A DNA stretch of 7,214 nt from an uncultured Actinomycetes bacterium (lineage in GTDB: Bacteria; Actinomycetota; Acidimicrobiia; Acidimicrobiales; RAAP-2), in assembly GCA_903893955.1 (NCBI GenBank), contig CAITOG010000386.1, forward strand, positions 1 through 7,214, read 5' to 3'. Shown piece by piece: positions 6,941-7,214 of this stretch. The translations under genes were made by a program, and so were the position numbers. Within the stretch, counting starts at the first letter, position 1; each line of letters begins with the position of its first letter. Under the pieces are notes generated by a model. The model saw only the letters and a list, made by a program, of their open reading frames with translations. It did not search any database and had not been told where the DNA came from.

Positions 6941-6960
6941 CGGTGCTGCTCCCTCGCATG
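6932..6960 (-). promoter_or_regulatory. Translation start leader of the LLM gene, closely resembling that of the MMPL gene
   Basis: Ungapped hand alignment with 2199-2227 gives 23 of 29 identical bases, including CATGC exactly 20 bases before each ATG and the shared AGCACCGATG. It contains the Shine-Dalgarno GAGGGAG at 6949-6955. The similarity does not extend into the upstream region that carries the inverted repeat. Confidence 0.35.
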
Positions 6961-6974
6961 ACGATGGCAGCCGG

Positions 6975-7012
6975 GGTGGCTCCCACCTTCTCTCAACCGC
7001 TCGTGAGCCACC
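6975..7012. repeat. Inverted repeat GGTGGCTC-N22-GAGCCACC, candidate operator
   Basis: Perfect 8-bp arms are at 6975-6982 and 7005-7012, with centres 30 bp apart, close to three helical turns. The left arm also begins a compact hairpin GGTGG-CTC-CCACC (6975-6987). It lies 35-72 bases before the LLM start, where a repressor or activator would sit. It differs in sequence from the repeat at 3482-3509, so a different regulator would be expected. A structured RNA leader of the LLM transcript is an alternative. Confidence 0.35.
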
Positions 7013-7084
7013 GTTGTTCCCTTGTTTGATGTCCGGATCGGCAGCTGACCCTTCCCACCGCTAGATTCGCCAGCAAGCCGTGGC

Positions 7085-7094
7085 GGGGGGGGGG
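7085..7094 (+). repeat. Homopolymer tract of ten G before the VOC start codon
   Basis: Ten consecutive G end five bases before the ATG at 7100. Their 3' end supplies the only Shine-Dalgarno-like sequence for the gene and also forms the first base of an in-frame GTG at 7094-7096. Tract length could change ribosome binding, or which start is used. It may equally be a length error of sequencing. Confidence 0.8.
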
Positions 7095-7099
7095 TGTCG

Positions 7100-7214
7100 A
7101 TGGGCAGCGATCAGGGTGCGACGCCGGGACGACAGGGCCCCCTGGGGCTCGGAGGGGTCAACCACCTCGCACTGGTCTCGAGCGACATGGCTCGCACTGT
7201 CGACTTCTATACCG
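7100..7214 (+). CDS. VOC family protein (glyoxalase/dioxygenase superfamily), 5' part only
   Basis: Thirty-eight codons are visible before the window ends. After a low-complexity lead of about 18 residues (MGSDQGATPGRQGPLGLG) comes GVNHLALVSSDMARTVDFYT, the first strand and helix of a vicinal oxygen chelate module. His22 is the likely first metal ligand and SSDMARTVDFY is the typical start of helix 1. The superfamily includes glyoxalase I, extradiol dioxygenases and antibiotic-resistance proteins, which cannot be told apart here. The ATG at 7100 is preferred. An in-frame GTG at 7094, inside the end of the G tract, is possible. Divergent from the LLM gene. Confidence 0.85.
   Translation, partial: MGSDQGATPGRQGPLGLGGVNHLALVSSDMARTVDFYT

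Larger units (their letters stand above)
6941..7099. promoter_or_regulatory. Divergent intergenic region between the LLM and VOC genes
   Basis: These 159 bases contain no coding frame that I can support and must carry the start signals of the minus-strand LLM gene and the plus-strand VOC gene. TAGATT (7062-7067) is a possible plus-strand -10, but I see no matching -35 at normal spacing. The region contains the 8-bp inverted repeat at 6975-7012 and the G tract at 7085-7094, listed separately. Confidence 0.5.

Overview
The window is high-GC bacterial DNA (roughly two-thirds G+C by eye) with strong G/C preference at third codon positions, short intergenic gaps and GTG/TTG start options. The protein families present (a two-lobed MMPL exporter, an LLM-class flavin enzyme, a DUF2855 protein, an SDR dehydrogenase, a DUF4234 membrane protein and a VOC protein) together suggest an actinobacterium. 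Genus cannot be decided from the sequence alone.

Layout from left to right. Positions 1-68 (minus) hold what looks like the first codons of a gene that leaves the window. Positions 105-2207 (minus) encode a complete 12-helix MMPL transporter. Positions 2289-3452 (minus; alternative start 3467) encode an extended glutathione S-transferase-like protein lying directly upstream of the MMPL gene, probably in one transcript. A 96-base divergent intergenic region with a clear 7-bp inverted repeat separates it from a plus-strand pair: a DUF2855 protein (3564-4661) and an SDR oxidoreductase (4658-5482) that overlap by ATGA and are probably translationally coupled. A small three-helix DUF4234 protein follows (5540-5896). 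It converges tail to tail on an LLM-class flavin-dependent oxidoreductase (5912-6940, minus). After a second divergent intergenic region, which contains an 8-bp inverted repeat and a run of ten G, a VOC/glyoxalase-like gene starts at 7100 and runs off the right edge.

Taken together this is an accessory redox/detoxification-type neighbourhood: two NAD(P)-type Rossmann enzymes (DUF2855, SDR), a GST-fold protein, a proton-driven lipid/drug exporter, a flavin monooxygenase-like protein and a VOC protein. The most interesting unit is the divergent block GST-MMPL <-> DUF2855-SDR with a shared candidate operator. Its substrate is unknown and no regulator gene is present in the window. No RNA genes, insertion sequences, CRISPR arrays or phage genes were seen.
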